A DNA stretch of 64,000 bases, taken from assembly GCA_951213105.1 (NCBI GenBank), contig OX578136.1:69487230-69551229 (forward strand). The letters run 5' to 3'. The stretch comes from Amaurobius ferox. Lineage: Eukaryota; Arthropoda; Arachnida; Araneae; Amaurobiidae. Under the pieces are notes generated by a model. The model was not told where the DNA came from, made no database searches, and was given only the letters and a program-made list of their open reading frames with translations. How positions within the stretch are numbered: the stretch's first letter is position 1; each line of letters opens with the position of its first letter. Positions 10,633-23,075 of the stretch are shown here, piece by piece. A program made the position numbers and the translations under genes.

Positions 10633-12020
10633 ATCAACTTTGTTGTTCAAAGCTTATCGCAGAAAAGTGAACTTGGCAAAAATAAAATTGAACCAGAATT
10701 CTGGTTACTTGGCTGGTGGACATTGAAATGTATTCGTCAGCAATATTGCTTTTACATACATGTATACATTTTAATATAATGTATTATCTTTGAATGTGTG
10801 TGTGCAACAGCTATTTATAATATATTATGGTCCAACAGCAGTGATTTTTATATTTTTCTCTGTATATTAAAATTTTGATGAATTTTTTTTTAATTTATGA
10901 TTTGTACATATATTAACATTTTGTTAAAATTTAAACTTGGAATATATTTCTTGTGTGTAAAAAATTACTGAATTTTTTTTTCAGATGAATATCTTTATAA
11001 ACAGCTATTTTGCATAACTTTTAAACTTTAATGCTTTTTTTCTCAAAGTGATTTTCGACATTATTATAAATTTAAATGGATATAAGTCAAGTTCTATTGC
11101 ACGGACATGAAAGAAATTTGGAACAATTATTACATATATACTTTTCTGAAATTTTCAGCAATTGCTGAAATATGTGTTTGTTTTTTATTATGATTTTCGA
11201 AAACAATATTTGTGGTGTAAAATCACGTTTTTATACATTATTTATTATTATTATTTTTATTCATATTTAGAAAAACTGTGAAAACAATTTATTTCTCGCA
11301 TATATTTATGTTTTGAAATGTTCAATTAAAATTTTAGAAAAAATGTTTTTCTACTTATATCAAAAAGAAAACTTGTCAAATTTTTGAAATTTTAATTTTT
11401 AAAAAATAATTTGTTTTAATATTTAAAATTTTGAATATCACATTTTGTTTACTATACTTGAAATCTACTTGAATACAAAAAATTACAACTATAACTTCAA
11501 AATTGCAGATTTCAGCAATTTGGGTAACGTACTTATACCCTTAAAGAAATATATAATTTAGTATAAATGAAACAAAAAAAAATATTCGAGGACCACTGTA
11601 ACATGTTACAATCGTCCCCGTTCGAAGTTTAAATATCAAGAGCGTGTTATCTCAATATTGTTATTTATTTCACAAATGCCATAGTAAACGATTGAAATAT
11701 AAATTAAAGTAGATTATATTTACATTCAATGGGTGACTCCACTATCAAAATGCGAGAACACATAAAATAAAGCAATGTGATTTACTAACATTCATCCAGT
11801 TTTAACCGGTAGCATCCATAAATAAAAAGTGAAACAGTTAATATTTTCCACCAGAAGACTTGTCCTTAAGGGGATGATTAAGATGTTTATAGGAATTTTG
11901 GAAGCTCGCGTATTCTGGAAAAGACAATGTTATATTTCCTCCGTGTTACATTTGTTCCCAGTCTCCTTTACGATTCAATTGAAGGTACCAACATTCATGG
12001 ATCAGTTTCGTCCTTTTCTG
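10633..12020. other. AT-rich stretch without a gene
   Basis: Very AT-rich, with many homopolymer runs. No domain in any frame. The 96-codon frame at 11829-12119 has no support and runs through the 30-bp triplication at its end. Confidence 0.55.
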
Positions 12021-12110
12021 CTCTCTTCAATACGAAATAATATACTTCTGCTATCTTCAATACGAAATAATATACTTCTGCTATCTTCAATACGAAATAA
12101 TATACAGCAA
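12021..12110 (+). repeat. 30-bp tandem triplication
   Basis: Three consecutive units built on CTATCTTCAATACGAAATAA + TATACTTCTG. The first unit differs by one base and the last diverges in its final five. Near-identity implies recent local duplication. Confidence 0.95.
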
Positions 12111-12180
12111 CAATCATAGCAAGAGAACTTGCTATGAACCGCAAGTATAGAAACATCTGTGGACAGCAAATGCAGTTTCA

Positions 12181-13465
12181 CAAGAAAGATAAATCATGCA
12201 TAAAGCATTGAATATAAAACACTTTCTGACTTTAATACAATTTTATTTATACATCCTTAAAATGCGATACATTCCTTCGTAATATTATTAAAATTATCAC
12301 AATACTACATTAATTTATTATATTTGAAAACTTAAAACTTCATCGAAAAAAATGAACTTCATTCAAATGACGGCATTGAAATAAAAATTGCCTGGTTTAA
12401 ACATCTCTAAAATGCGATACATTCCTTGGTAATATTTTTGAAATTATCATAATATTACAGTAATTTATTACATTTGAAAACTTCATCGAAAACAAATGAA
12501 ATTCATTCATATGACGTCATCGAAGTATAACACGCCTGGGTCTCTCTATAAAAGCAGGATTTCATTCACAAACGTTTTCCATTCATTCCATTCATGACAA
12601 TACTATAATAGTTTAGTTTATTTAAAAATTAAGACCATGGAGCTACAAGTAATTTAACTCTATGCTTAAAACTTCATCGAAAAAAATCGTCCTTCTCTCT
12701 GTAAAGTCAATGGATATTTATTTCATATCAGCTATGCAGACTCCATGAGCTAAATTCTTTAATAAAAAAATACAGCAATTCCTATACAACTCATCCTACA
12801 TATTTTGCAGTTTACATTTTACATAAGTGAAAAATAGGCTTCTTTGTAGAAATAATCGAAGTTTGATGATCATTTAAACTCAAATATATTGTAATTCCGT
12901 TGTTTCAGTATGTAGATGCACAGAATTTAAGCCAAAATAAAGCGGTTTTAGGACGGATACACCACTAAATATGAATTAAAAATAATTTTAAAAAACACGA
13001 ATTTGACACAAGTCGGATGCTATATTTTTCTTTTAAGTGGGTCACGTGATTTCTTCATATAAGTGTCACTTGATCTCTTCATATAAAAGGTGTAATTATT
13101 ATTTTAAATTTTATTTAAAAAACTACAGAATATATTTTGTTGAAAATTTTTTTTATATATTTTATGGGATAATTTGAATATTTTCTAAAACTTTCTAAGC
13201 AATTTGTGAATTTTAAATCCGCTTAAAAAATGTTTGAAAAATTAGGTCGCCTAGAGTTCAATGTATTTCATTTTTTCAACCCGGGTTCAATCCAAAACTG
13301 ATTGGGTGATATTATTCATTTATGTTCCTATAGGTCCCACAGACCGTCTGAACAACATACTAAAATTTCATTTTGATAAAGTCATTTTTCGGCAGTTATC
13401 GTGCTAACGGTTAGACAGAATGAACAAAATCATAAACACTTTTCAAATATGTTGTAAAGTGTTAA
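12181..13465 (-). mobile_element. Family B element, copy 1 (near full length)
   Basis: The family B consensus, read as on the minus strand here, begins TTAACACTTTACAAC. It then has a short TCTG-type tract (reduced to TCTAACC here), a conserved GCACGATAACTGCC..AAAAATGAC block and GAACCCGGGTTGAAAAAATG. It ends GATTATGAAACACTTT..GATTGATCTTTCTTG-like at 12181. It has no open frame of note. The internal stretch contains a repeated pair of ATTTAAATGACGTCAT-type segments. Non-autonomous. Confidence 0.8.
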
Positions 13466-14427
13466 TAAGAAGGAGGTACAAAATATCAAATGCCGTTTTA
13501 ATATAGTTAAATGCAACAAATGCTGTTTTAACTCACAGTCGTATAACATTTTATAGAATTTATATTCACTTGATTGCAATGGTCATGTTTATGCATGTCT
13601 ATAGCAGATTAATAATTGTAGCTTCAGATCAATCTGCATAGTGTCCCTAATTTGTAGCACATAGTATATTTTCTTACTTCAAATGCCATCACTTAGTTTC
13701 TGCAGAAGAGCACTATAAAACTTGAAATCGGTTCAAGGATTCTGGTGTCTCCGTTAGAAAGACGAAAATAAAACTTTTATAATCTTCAAATTCTTGTTTC
13801 CAATTAATCAATACGTTGCTAGTTTATAAATATCATGTTTTATTTAATTTTCTGTTTCCTTTAAATTGAATAATTTTTACGCATTTATAGCTTGATAATT
13901 GATGGTCACAAATTTTTACAAATTTAATTTCTACTGCGTGAATAACAATAAAGTCATTAAACAAAATGGAAGAAAAATGTCCAAGTAATTAAAAAATACT
14001 TAATTGAATGACAAAAGTTGTTTAACAAATGTAGCTCTTAAAAATTCTTAATTAATATTGTTTGTCGTAAATGTTAATATTCTTTAATATTTGTGTAATT
14101 AATTACAGGAGAGAAGTTGGTATATGCGTAAAATAATTATTGAAATTTAATTTTCAGAGTCAAAATACTTATGCTTTGAAAAAAAATGGAAACACAGAAT
14201 AAAAAGATTGAATTTAAAGAAATTGATTTATGATTCAGTAAGGTGTAAATTACTTAATTTATATTTGAAAAAAAATATTACTTGCAAGGTATATTTTTAA
14301 CGAAGTTAATATTTATCAAATGGAAATTTGAATAATTAGACTTTTGTAAATTACAATAAAGAAATATATGTGATTTTAAAAATATGCTGAACGCTGTGCA
14401 TGACTTTTACTACGTATATGTTATTCC
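13466..14427. other. AT-rich stretch without a gene
   Basis: I see no coding frame, tandem array or recognised dispersed repeat here. Confidence 0.5.
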
Positions 14428-15225
14428 CTTTTACTTTCCCTACCTACATAGTATAATGTAAAGCGGGAGTATGGTATTCGACAATTCGAATTCGAGTATT
14501 CAATATTCGAGTATATATTTAAGCATCCCTGAATTCGAATGAATGTTTTTAAGGGTATAATGTCTGTGTGTGTGTTAGTTAATATGTGTTCATGTATCTT
14601 AGTGCGTACGTTAGTGTGTATGTTAATGCGTGCATATATGCTAGTTTGTATGCTATTTTGTCCGTTAGTGTGTGTGTCGGAGAGTCTGAATATGCGATAT
14701 CTCACGAAAGAATGGAGTGTTTGGAAAGCAAATTGTTATGATTATTACATCCAATGATAACTGTAATCATATTTTTAATTCAACCTGATGTTCGACAGCC
14801 CCCCCCCCCCTTCTAATTTGTAAATGTATTTTTGAAGAGAAAATCATACAAAAATCAGGATATTCAATAATGTTAAATACCTTATTAATTCATGGGTAAT
14901 TTTTCATTAGAAAAAGGATTATTCAAACTTTAGAACGCTAGCATGAGCTGCCTTCGAGATATTTCATAATTTTCGAATGGATTTTAGAAAGAAAATCATT
15001 AAAAAAAATTAGAACCTTTAATACTGTTATATAAAACATCATTGCGTTCAGACGCCAGTGTAAACACTCCCATGATATAGCAAGATTTTCAAGTAAATTT
15101 CTGAAAAAATTGCATTAAATGAAAAGGTATTAAGAATAATCCAATATTTTCACTTGTATATACAATATATCGCTACAAATACGTTGACATCATTTCCTGG
15201 ATCCAGTTTGTTTCATTCACGAGAG
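14428..15225 (+). repeat. Microsatellite-cored repeat (family R1), truncated copy
   Basis: Shares with 56531-57547 and with the inverted copy 30373-31864 the opening TTTTACTTTCC..ATAATGTAAA, the ATTCGAATTCGAG block, AAGCATCCCTGA, a GT-rich tract and GAACGCTA..GAGATATT. The GT tract is degenerate here and creates two spurious opposing open frames. The distal hairpin end is missing. A run of 11-12 C lies at about 14801. Confidence 0.6.
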
Positions 15226-15540
15226 ACGACACTTTTTTATAGTAGTTTTGTTACTTGGACGTCAAAGAATTCGCCAATAGTTATTCATATCACTGAATAT
15301 TCATTAAATGTCAATTACATTCTGATGAGGATTTTGTATGCGAGTATATATAAGTCATTTTGTTTGAGCTAATAAGTTACCAAAAGCTTCCAATTTGAAT
15401 TTACATAATGTAAATTCAATCTTAAGAACATTGTGCTGTGGATTTTGAACACAGTTAAGCCGTTGTGAAATGAAGCAAAATAATTTAGTAGGGCTAGGTA
15501 TTTTCTGGCTTCGTTAGATATGGTGGTGGTGGTGTGTCGT
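15226..15540. other. Stretch without a gene
   Basis: AT-rich sequence between the repeat above and the retrotransposon 3' end. A short palindrome-like TTTACATAATGTAAA lies at about 15400. Nothing else seen. Confidence 0.4.
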
Positions 15541-16805
15541 GTTCACACGAATCAGTCGCTTAAATAGATCCATGAGCGAAGATCACGGCCCTGGAGATCG
15601 CAATGATGCTATGGGAGTAGAGCATCTCCTGTGGAAATTCCACGATGTTTTGAAGTGCTGCCAAAATGGCAGGACATGTAAAGACATGTTCAGGAGAGAG
15701 AGAGTTCATTTTTGGGACAATTTCTACAGTCCTTGTACACCCTAGCTCCATTTTCATCGATTTTCATATCCCTGCTGAACGAAGCCTTACAATTGCTTTT
15801 GTGATGCTTCTTTCTTCATTTATTTCACAGACTTGGTCACTTTCTAAAATTGAGCATTCCCTAAGTCTGAATCTTGCCATTTCATTCGCATCACCAAAGG
15901 TGGCGCAATTTACGTAGTCACTATTTAGGTGTCTCTCTTTTTTGGCCAGATTGTAGGCAATCTCATTTCCCTCGATATTAACATGTGCAGGAATCCATTG
16001 CAGGGTGCACCTTTTCTCTAGTTGTTTGATCCTGTCAAGGATGAGATGTATATCACCAGCAAGTCCTGAGCATCCCAATTGGATTGCCTCAATGGCAGAC
16101 TTAGAATCACTAAAGATAACCAGGCCATTAACCCTACCGGAATCTGAAAGGGAGATATAGATATTCAGAGCTTCCTGTATTGCAATAAGTTCGCTGGTGT
16201 AATTGGATGCAATGTAGTCCACTCTAATTTTTTTCTGTATAATTTTGTCATTTGGTAAAATGAGGTGTATTCCAGATCCTCCATTTTAAATGGTTTTATC
16301 AGAGGGGGCCATCAGTATAGGCATGAGCAGGAGTCTCCCTAGAAAAGGATTCAATCGTTTTAGCTCCTTTGGCTTTGATGATATCTGCCAATTCTTTCTT
16401 TGAACAAGGGTCCAAAAGTTTCGTGTTTAGTTTGGTATTATCAGGGAGGCAAGAAGGAAGAACCTGTTCTAGATAGATCTCAAATTTGCTGAGTTCGAGG
16501 TCATGGTTTCTCCTTATTTCTTGGTCAAATTGAAGAGGGGATGAACGCTTCATTCTTATCTTACCTGTGCAATTTTCTTAAGCCTGTCTGGATATATGTT
16601 CTAAAGTGCTACTCCTAGCCTTATTTGTAAGTTTGATGGTATTATACATTCTCCTTCTGTCAAGTGTTTCAAGACCACATTCTCACACTATTTTGTCATT
16701 GTATGTAGAGGAGACAGCTATGATCTTAGCAGCTCTTGCCTGGACCCTTTCTAGTTTATCCCGGGAAGTCCTAGAGGCGTGGGCCCAAATGGGCGACGCA
16801 CCTCG
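15541..16805 (-). pseudogene. Non-LTR retrotransposon ORF2, 3' end: RT tail and RNase H
   Basis: Minus-strand remnant of a polyprotein. From 16805 downward: an RT C-terminal region (SPIWAHASRTSRDKLERVQ.RAAKII, then ECGLETLDRRRMYN), then a linker, then an RNase HI domain. RNase H motifs are AYTDG (first Asp, ~16310), SELIAIQEAL (Glu), FSDSKSAIEAI (Asp) and LQWIPAHVNIEGNEIAY. The last catalytic Asp is Tyr (codon at 15953-15955). A C-terminal segment with SPEHVFTCPAILAALQ and ending AHGSI follows. Frameshifts or stops occur near 16640, 16575, 16300 and 15760. RNase H after RT places it in the I/Jockey/R1-like group; the exact clade is undecided. Confidence 0.85.
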
Positions 16806-16961
16806 TTAGATATTTTGTTTTTGATACGCAATAAAATAAGATTTAAACATAAAAATGTTAATACAACTTAATATAAACTTCTATAAATAATGCTAGATAG
16901 CATGAGAATAGATAACATGAGATTGTGCATTTTAAGGTACAAGAACTATGACGAAAAAAAT

Positions 16962-18840
16962 ATCTGAAGTCTAAACGTATTCCACACGTCTAGTTAAGAG
17001 TTAATAAATTTCAGGTAAAATTGTCTGAAGTTTAAACGTATCTCACGCGGCTAGTTAAGGGTTAATACATTTCAAGTAAAATTGTCTGAAGTCTAAACGT
17101 ATCTCACGCGACTAGTTAAGGTTTAATACATTTCAGGTAAAATTGTCTGAAGTCTAAGCGTATCTCAAGCGACTAGTTAAGGGTTAATAAATTTCAAGTA
17201 AAATGGTCTGAAGTCTAAACGTATCACACGCGACTAGTTAAGGGTTAATACATTTTAGGTAAAATTGTCTGAAGTTTAAACGTATCTCACGCGGCTAGTT
17301 AAGGGTTAATACATTTCAAGTAAAATTGTCTGAAGTTTAAACGTATATCACGCGACTAGTTAAGGGTTAATACATTTCAGGTAAAATTGTCTGATGTCTA
17401 AACGTATCTCATGCGACTACTTAAGGGTTAATACATTTCGGGTAAAATTGTCTGAAGTCTAAACTATCTCACGCGACTAGTTAAGGGTTAATACATTTCA
17501 GGTAAAATTGTCTGAAGTCTAAACGTATCTCATGCGACTACTTAAGGGTTAATACATTTCGGGTAAAATTGTCTGAAGTCTAAACGTATCTCATGCGACT
17601 ACTTAAGGGTTAATACATTTCGGGTAAAATTGTCTGAAGTCTAAACGTATCTCATGCGACTACTTAAGGGTTAATACATTTCGGGTAAAATTGTCTGAAG
17701 TCTGAACTATCTCACGCGACTAGTTAAGGGTTAATACATTTCAGGTAAAATTGTCTGAAGTCTAAACGTATCTCATGCGACTACTTAAGAGTTAATACAT
17801 TTCAGTAAAATTGTCTGAAGTCTAAACTATCTCACGCGACTAGTTAAGGGTTAATACATTTCAGGTACAATTGTCTGAAGACTAAACGTATCTCATGCGA
17901 CTACTAAGGGTTAATACATTTCGGGTAAAATTGTCTGAAGTTTAAACATATATCACGCGACTAGTTAAATGTTAATACATTTCAGGTAAAATTGCCTGAT
18001 GTCTAAACGTATCTCATGTGACTACTTAAGGGTTAATACATTTCGGGTAAAATTGTCTGAAGTCTAAACTATCTCACGCGACTAGTTAAGGGTTAATACA
18101 TTTCAGGTAAAAATGTCTGAAGTCTAAACGTATCTCATGCGACTACTTAAGGGTTAATACATTTCGGGTAAAATTTTCTGAAGTATAAACTATCTCACGC
18201 GACTAGTTAAGGGTTAATACATTTCAGGTAAAATTGTCTGAAGTCTAAACGTATCTCATGCGACTACTTAAGGGTTAATACATTTCGGGTAAAATTGTCT
18301 GATGTCTAAACTATCTCACGCGACTAGTTAAGGGTTAATACATTTCAGGTAAAATTGTCTGGAGTCTAAACTATCTGACGCGACTAGTTAAGGGTTAATA
18401 CATTTCAGGTAAAATTGTCTGAAGTCTAAACGTATCTCATGCGACTAGTTAAGGGTTAATACATTTCAGGTAAAATTGTCTGAAGTGTAAACGTATCTCA
18501 TGCGACTACTTAAGGGTTAATACATTTCAGTAAAATTATCTGAACTCTAAACTATCTCACGCGACTAGTTAAGGGTTAATACATTTCAGGTAAAATTGTC
18601 TGAAGTCTAAACGTATCTCATGCGACTACTTAAGGGTTAATACATTTCGGGTAAAATTGTCTGAAGTCTAAACTATCTCACGCGACTAGTTAAGGGTTAA
18701 TACATTTCAGGTAAAATTGTCTGATGTCTAAACGTATCTCATGCGACTACTTAAGGGTTAATACATTTCGGGTAAAATTGTTTGAAGTCTAAACGTATTC
18801 CACGCGACTAGTTATGGGTTAATAAATTTCAGGTAAAATT
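16962..18840. repeat. 61-bp satellite array, about 31 units
   Basis: Unit: GTCTGAAGTCTAAACGTATC / TCACGCGACTAGTTAAGGGT / TAATACATTTCAGGTAAAAT / T. Two main variants occur. Type A has AACTATCTCACGCGACTAGTT and CAGG and is 60 bp. Type B has CGTATCTCATGCGACTACTT and CGGG and is 61 bp. From about 17.4 kb they mostly alternate, giving a ~121-bp higher-order period. The first and last units share TATTCCAC and AATAAATTTC. No coding frame survives through the array. Confidence 0.97.
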
Positions 18841-19006
18841 GAAATTATCTTGATAAATGTATCTAGATACTTGTATCTTCCAACGTAAATATATTCGTGT
18901 AAGAATAATAAGGAATTCATAGTATATGGCCAAAGTTCGCATTTAGAAAAGAAAATTTAACATGTTAGGAATGGATACTTCCGTTTGCATACAAGGTAAG
19001 GTATTA
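18841..19006. other. Spacer between satellite and Helitron
   Basis: AT-rich, no features seen. The last base (A, 19006) is the 5' host base of the Helitron insertion. Confidence 0.5.
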
Positions 19007-20916
19007 TCTATATAAATAAAAATGAAATTCTGTCTGTCTCTCTGTCTGTCTGTCTGTCTGTTTGTCCCATCATCACTGAACCGAATTTGGTGAAATTTTG
19101 TGGATAGCCTTTAAATAGCCCTCCATAAATTTAGCCCAAGTTTCGAGTATCTAAGACCAGGGGTTGTCGAGATATTAATGAAAAACGAAACTTTTTCTTA
19201 GGAGTTCTCCTCTCTAACTCCGTGATTTATCCAAACGAAAAGCTTGAAAATCGTTTGAAAGTGAATTAAAACTGTATCTCAGAGTTTGGGGGGAGATTTT
19301 TTGCACTAATTAGTCACTTTCTGAAAACATCAATTGTTTGATACATGATTTAAATAGAAAATATATCTCCTTGGTTTATATTATACAAGCTTTTACTGAA
19401 AAATGAAAAGTATAAAGAAATAAAAATGACTATTAAATTTTGCATTTTATGAGGAAGATTCTATCTTATATCATGTTGGTCGGCAACGGAATGAAATTAA
19501 ATGTGTTGTTAATATTTATTATTATTTTTTCTATTTGAATAATAAATAAATGGATGTAAAAATATATTTGTAAATGAACGGTTTGATTGTTCTTTTAATT
19601 TTATTCAGAGCTACTAATTTAGCGGAATATCTCTAAATAACTTGGTAACTTCTCTTAAACTTTACCAAATTAGCGGAAATGTTTCCAAATTTATAAAATT
19701 GGCGCAAATCAAAGATTTGCTTTTTAGAATAGAGTACTGAAATGATGTTTCGGTAGCATTTGTCGATCAATCCATCCATGCTACTTAGTAACACATTTAA
19801 CGAATTTTTTTATAATCACGAAATTGATAAAAGTATTTGTGAGTCTATAAAAATATCCTGGAACTGATAAAATCGCGCTTAATAAATGAAAATAATTGTA
19901 TTTTGTTAGGGGATAGTATTGTGATGATGTTTCCTCAATTTGTCGCAAAATGGGTCTATCTGTTCTACAGTCCCACTTGGCGATAAATTTGGCGATTTTT
20001 TAAGTTATCGCTAAATTGACTAAAATGTCGCCAAACCTTCCATGGAGATTGCATTATTCAGACGATATGTTTTCCATCAATCTATTTGAAGCAAATGATA
20101 TCATGTCGCTTAGCAACGGATCCAATGTGTTATGCCGCATACGATTTTATATTAAATCTTTTCCGATTTGAATAATAAAGATATGTATATAAAATAAATT
20201 TCATTGGCATTGCATTTTTGACTGGATAATATCAATTACGGTCCCCAGGTTTAAACATTATTATTATTGATATTTTCGGGGACTGTTGATTCAGGGATTA
20301 TTGATATTTTCAAGTTATTATGTCATTGTTTTAAAATGCCGAAAATTGTTGAAACTCATGTATAGTACTTTGTACGAGTAATCTTCTACAAATGCATTAT
20401 ATCTTCTAATCTATGAGAATATAAGTAGTACAGGTATATTGGCATATATTTTGTTATATATTGGCATATATTGGAATCAATTACGCCTTCTGGTATAAAG
20501 ATTACGGAGATTATTGATATTTCCAATTTATTACGTCATCTCTTTTATTTTGGCAAATATTTTTGAGACTCATATTGTAATACGGGGAATCTTCTACTGG
20601 CATTTTTGAGACTCATATTGTAATACGGGGAATCTTCCACTGGCATATTTTCTAATCTGCGACAATATAAGTAGTACGGGGTTGCATATATTGATACAAT
20701 TCCTTTTTTTTTTTTGTAAATTTGCTTACAAAAGGGGCCAGGATGTTTTATTCTTCAGATCTGCCCATGAAGATAATTTTGCATAGTGAGAACAGATATT
20801 CTTAAACTTCTCTTTAGGAGCAATAAATTTAATATCTTAACAGAATTTGCACATGATTGCGAATTATAAGTTTCTTTATATTATATATTCCGTACGAAGA
20901 ACGGGTATGCTGCTAG
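19007..20916 (+). mobile_element. Non-autonomous Helitron 1
   Basis: Canonical Helitron ends: TCTATATAAATAAAAATG at the 5' end and GCTAG at the 3' end. It lies between host A and T without target duplication. A hairpin (CCGT/ACGG in CCGTACGAAGAACGG, 20890-20904) sits 9 bases before the 3' terminal CTAG. A TCTG microsatellite starts ~25 bases in. No Rep or helicase motif is present in any frame. Internal oddities: a GGCGA-rich module at about 19640-20040 and a ~45-bp tandem duplication (GAGACTCATATTGTAATACG) at about 20570-20640. Confidence 0.9.
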
Positions 20917-21213
20917 TATTAAATAAATCAGTTTTATCCACTTACGTATATCCACTATGAGACCTATTTTAACGAAAATAATTACAGTAAATAAGATATC
21001 TTCCAACAGTACAAGTATATTTAAAAGTAAATTAATTAAGAAGGAGTGGGAAGGACAAGAATAGGATATATCTACATGATAATCTAGAAAAAATTACCGT
21101 AGTTGAAAATCACTGATACGTTTCGAAAGCAAAATATAAAAATATAGATAAAATAATTTAATTGTTGAATTAATATGTGTTTTGTAGCAAGATGGGCGAC
21201 TCATTTGGTTTTG
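20917..21213. other. AT-rich spacer
   Basis: I see no gene or repeat boundary between the Helitron end and the start of the family B copy. Confidence 0.45.
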
Positions 21214-23075
21214 TTAACACTTTCCAACATAGTTGCAAAGTGTTTATAACTTTGGTCATTCTGTCTGTTCATTAGCACGATAACTGCCGCAAAAATGACT
21301 TTATCAAAATGAAATTTTAGTATGTTGCTGTGACGGTTTGTGGAACATATGGGAATATCTATATTAATAAAATTGAAAATCTGTCTGTCTGTCTGTCTGT
21401 TTGTCCCGTCATCACTGGAGAACGGCTGAACCGAAGTTGATGAAATTTTGTGGGTAGCCTGGAAATAGTCCAAATTAAAATTTAGTCTATGTTTGGAGTT
21501 TTTACGATCAGTGGTTCTCGAGATATTTGTAAAAAACAAAGATTTCGTTTGTCTCATCATCACGGGAGAACGGCTGAATCGAATTTGCTGAAATTTTATG
21601 GATAGCCTTGAAATAGCCCCCATAAATTTAGGCCAAGTTTTGAGTATCTTAGACCAGGGGTTGTCGATATATTAATGAAACACGAAACTTTTTCCTAGGA
21701 GTTCTACTCTCTAACTGCGTGGTTTATCCAAACGAAATCGTTTGATAGTGAATTAAAACTTTATCTCTGAGTTTGATGGGAGATTTTTTGCGTTAATTAG
21801 TCACTTTCTGAAAACATGAATTGTTTGAAACATGATTTAAATGGAAAATCTGTCTCCATGGTTTATTTTTCACAAGCTTTTACTGAACAATGAAAAGTAT
21901 AAAGAAATCAAAATGGTTATTTAATTTCGCAGTTTGTGAGAAAGATTCTATTTTATATCATGTTGCCCAGAAACGCAATTAAATTAAATCTGTCTGTTAA
22001 TTTTAATTATAATTTTTTCGATTTGAATAATAAATAAATAGATATAAAAAATATTTTAGAAAAGAACGATTTGGTTTTTCTTATAGCATTTTTGACTGGA
22101 TAATATCAATTACGGTTTTCAGGTTAAAACGTTATTATTATTGATATTTTCGGGGATTATTGATTCAGCGATTACTGATATTTTCAAGCTATTATGCAAT
22201 TGTTTTATTATGACAAAAATTATTTAAACTCGTATATTGCACGTTGCACGAGTAATCTTCTACAAATACACGGGTATATCTTCTAATCTACGAGAATATA
22301 AATAGTACAGGGATATTGGCATATGTTTTGATATATATTGGCATATATTAGAATCAATTTCGACCTTCTGGTATAAAGAGTACGGGAATTATTGATATTT
22401 TCAATTTATTACGTCATCTCTTTTATTTTGGCAAAGATTTTTGAGATTCATATCATACGGGTAATCTTCTACTAACACACTGGCATATTTTCCAATCTGC
22501 GACGATATAAGGAGTACAGGGTTGCATATATTGATTCAATTCCCTTTTTTTTGTAAATTTGCTTACAAAAAGGGCCAGGATGTTTTATTCTTCAGATCTG
22601 ACCGTGAAGATAATTTTGCATAGTGAGAACAAATATTCTTAAACTTCTCTTTAAGAGCAATAAATTTAATATTTTAACAGAATTTGCACATGATTGCGAA
22701 TTATAAATTTCTTTATATTATATACTCCGTAGGAAGAACGAGTATTCTGCTAGTAAAGAATAAAATCACCTAATCAGTTTTGGATTTTCCCCGGGTTAAA
22801 AAAATGAAATACATTAAACCTTACGAGGGTCTAATTTTTAAAAAAATGTTTTAAACATTTTTAAGTGGAGTGAAATTTCACAAATAGCTGAAAATTTCAG
22901 AAAATATTCAAATTATCCAATGGGATGTAGAAAAACATTTCCAGCGAAATGTGTTCGGTAGTTTTTTAAATGGAAATTGTTTAGCATAAGGAGAAAAACT
23001 AATTCAACTGTTCCAACAAATTCAATTCTGACTCTTACTATATTTTCCAGAAAGAAAACCGAGGTATATTTTATA
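21214..23075 (+). mobile_element. Family B element, copy 2, split by Helitron 2
   Basis: Left part 21214-21357 runs from TTAACACTTTCCAAC to ATGGGAATA. The copy resumes at 22754 with TAAAGAATAAAATCACC and continues through the CCCGGGTTAAAAAAATG block to CCAGAAAGAAAACCGAGGTATA, where the match fades. Uninterrupted copies read ATGGGAATATAAATGAATAA, so the split is exact. The 3' half of the family B unit is absent. Confidence 0.85.
21358..22753 (+). mobile_element. Non-autonomous Helitron 2, nested in family B
   Basis: 1396 bp, starting TCTATATTAATAAAATTG and ending ATTCTGCTAG. It is inserted between A (21357) and T (22754). Its body is a shorter relative of Helitron 1 (shared TCTG tract, GTGGATAGCC-like block, GGTTGTCGA.ATATTAATGAAA, CGGGGATTATTGATTCAG, terminal hairpin). 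The 3' hairpin has decayed (CCGTAGGAAGAACGAG). It contains about 185 bp of internal duplication near its 5' end, where the ATCACTGGAGAACGGCTGAA block appears twice in slightly different form (~21412 and ~21560). No protein motif. Confidence 0.92.

Noticed and set aside
12181..13465. Family B as a Tc1/mariner or hAT MITE
   Set aside because: The two ends are not inverted copies of each other at their tips, and no TA or 8-bp target duplication is visible. Only subterminal inverted motifs are shared.
16962..18840. CRISPR array
   Set aside because: Repeats are directly contiguous with no unique spacers, and the context is clearly eukaryotic.
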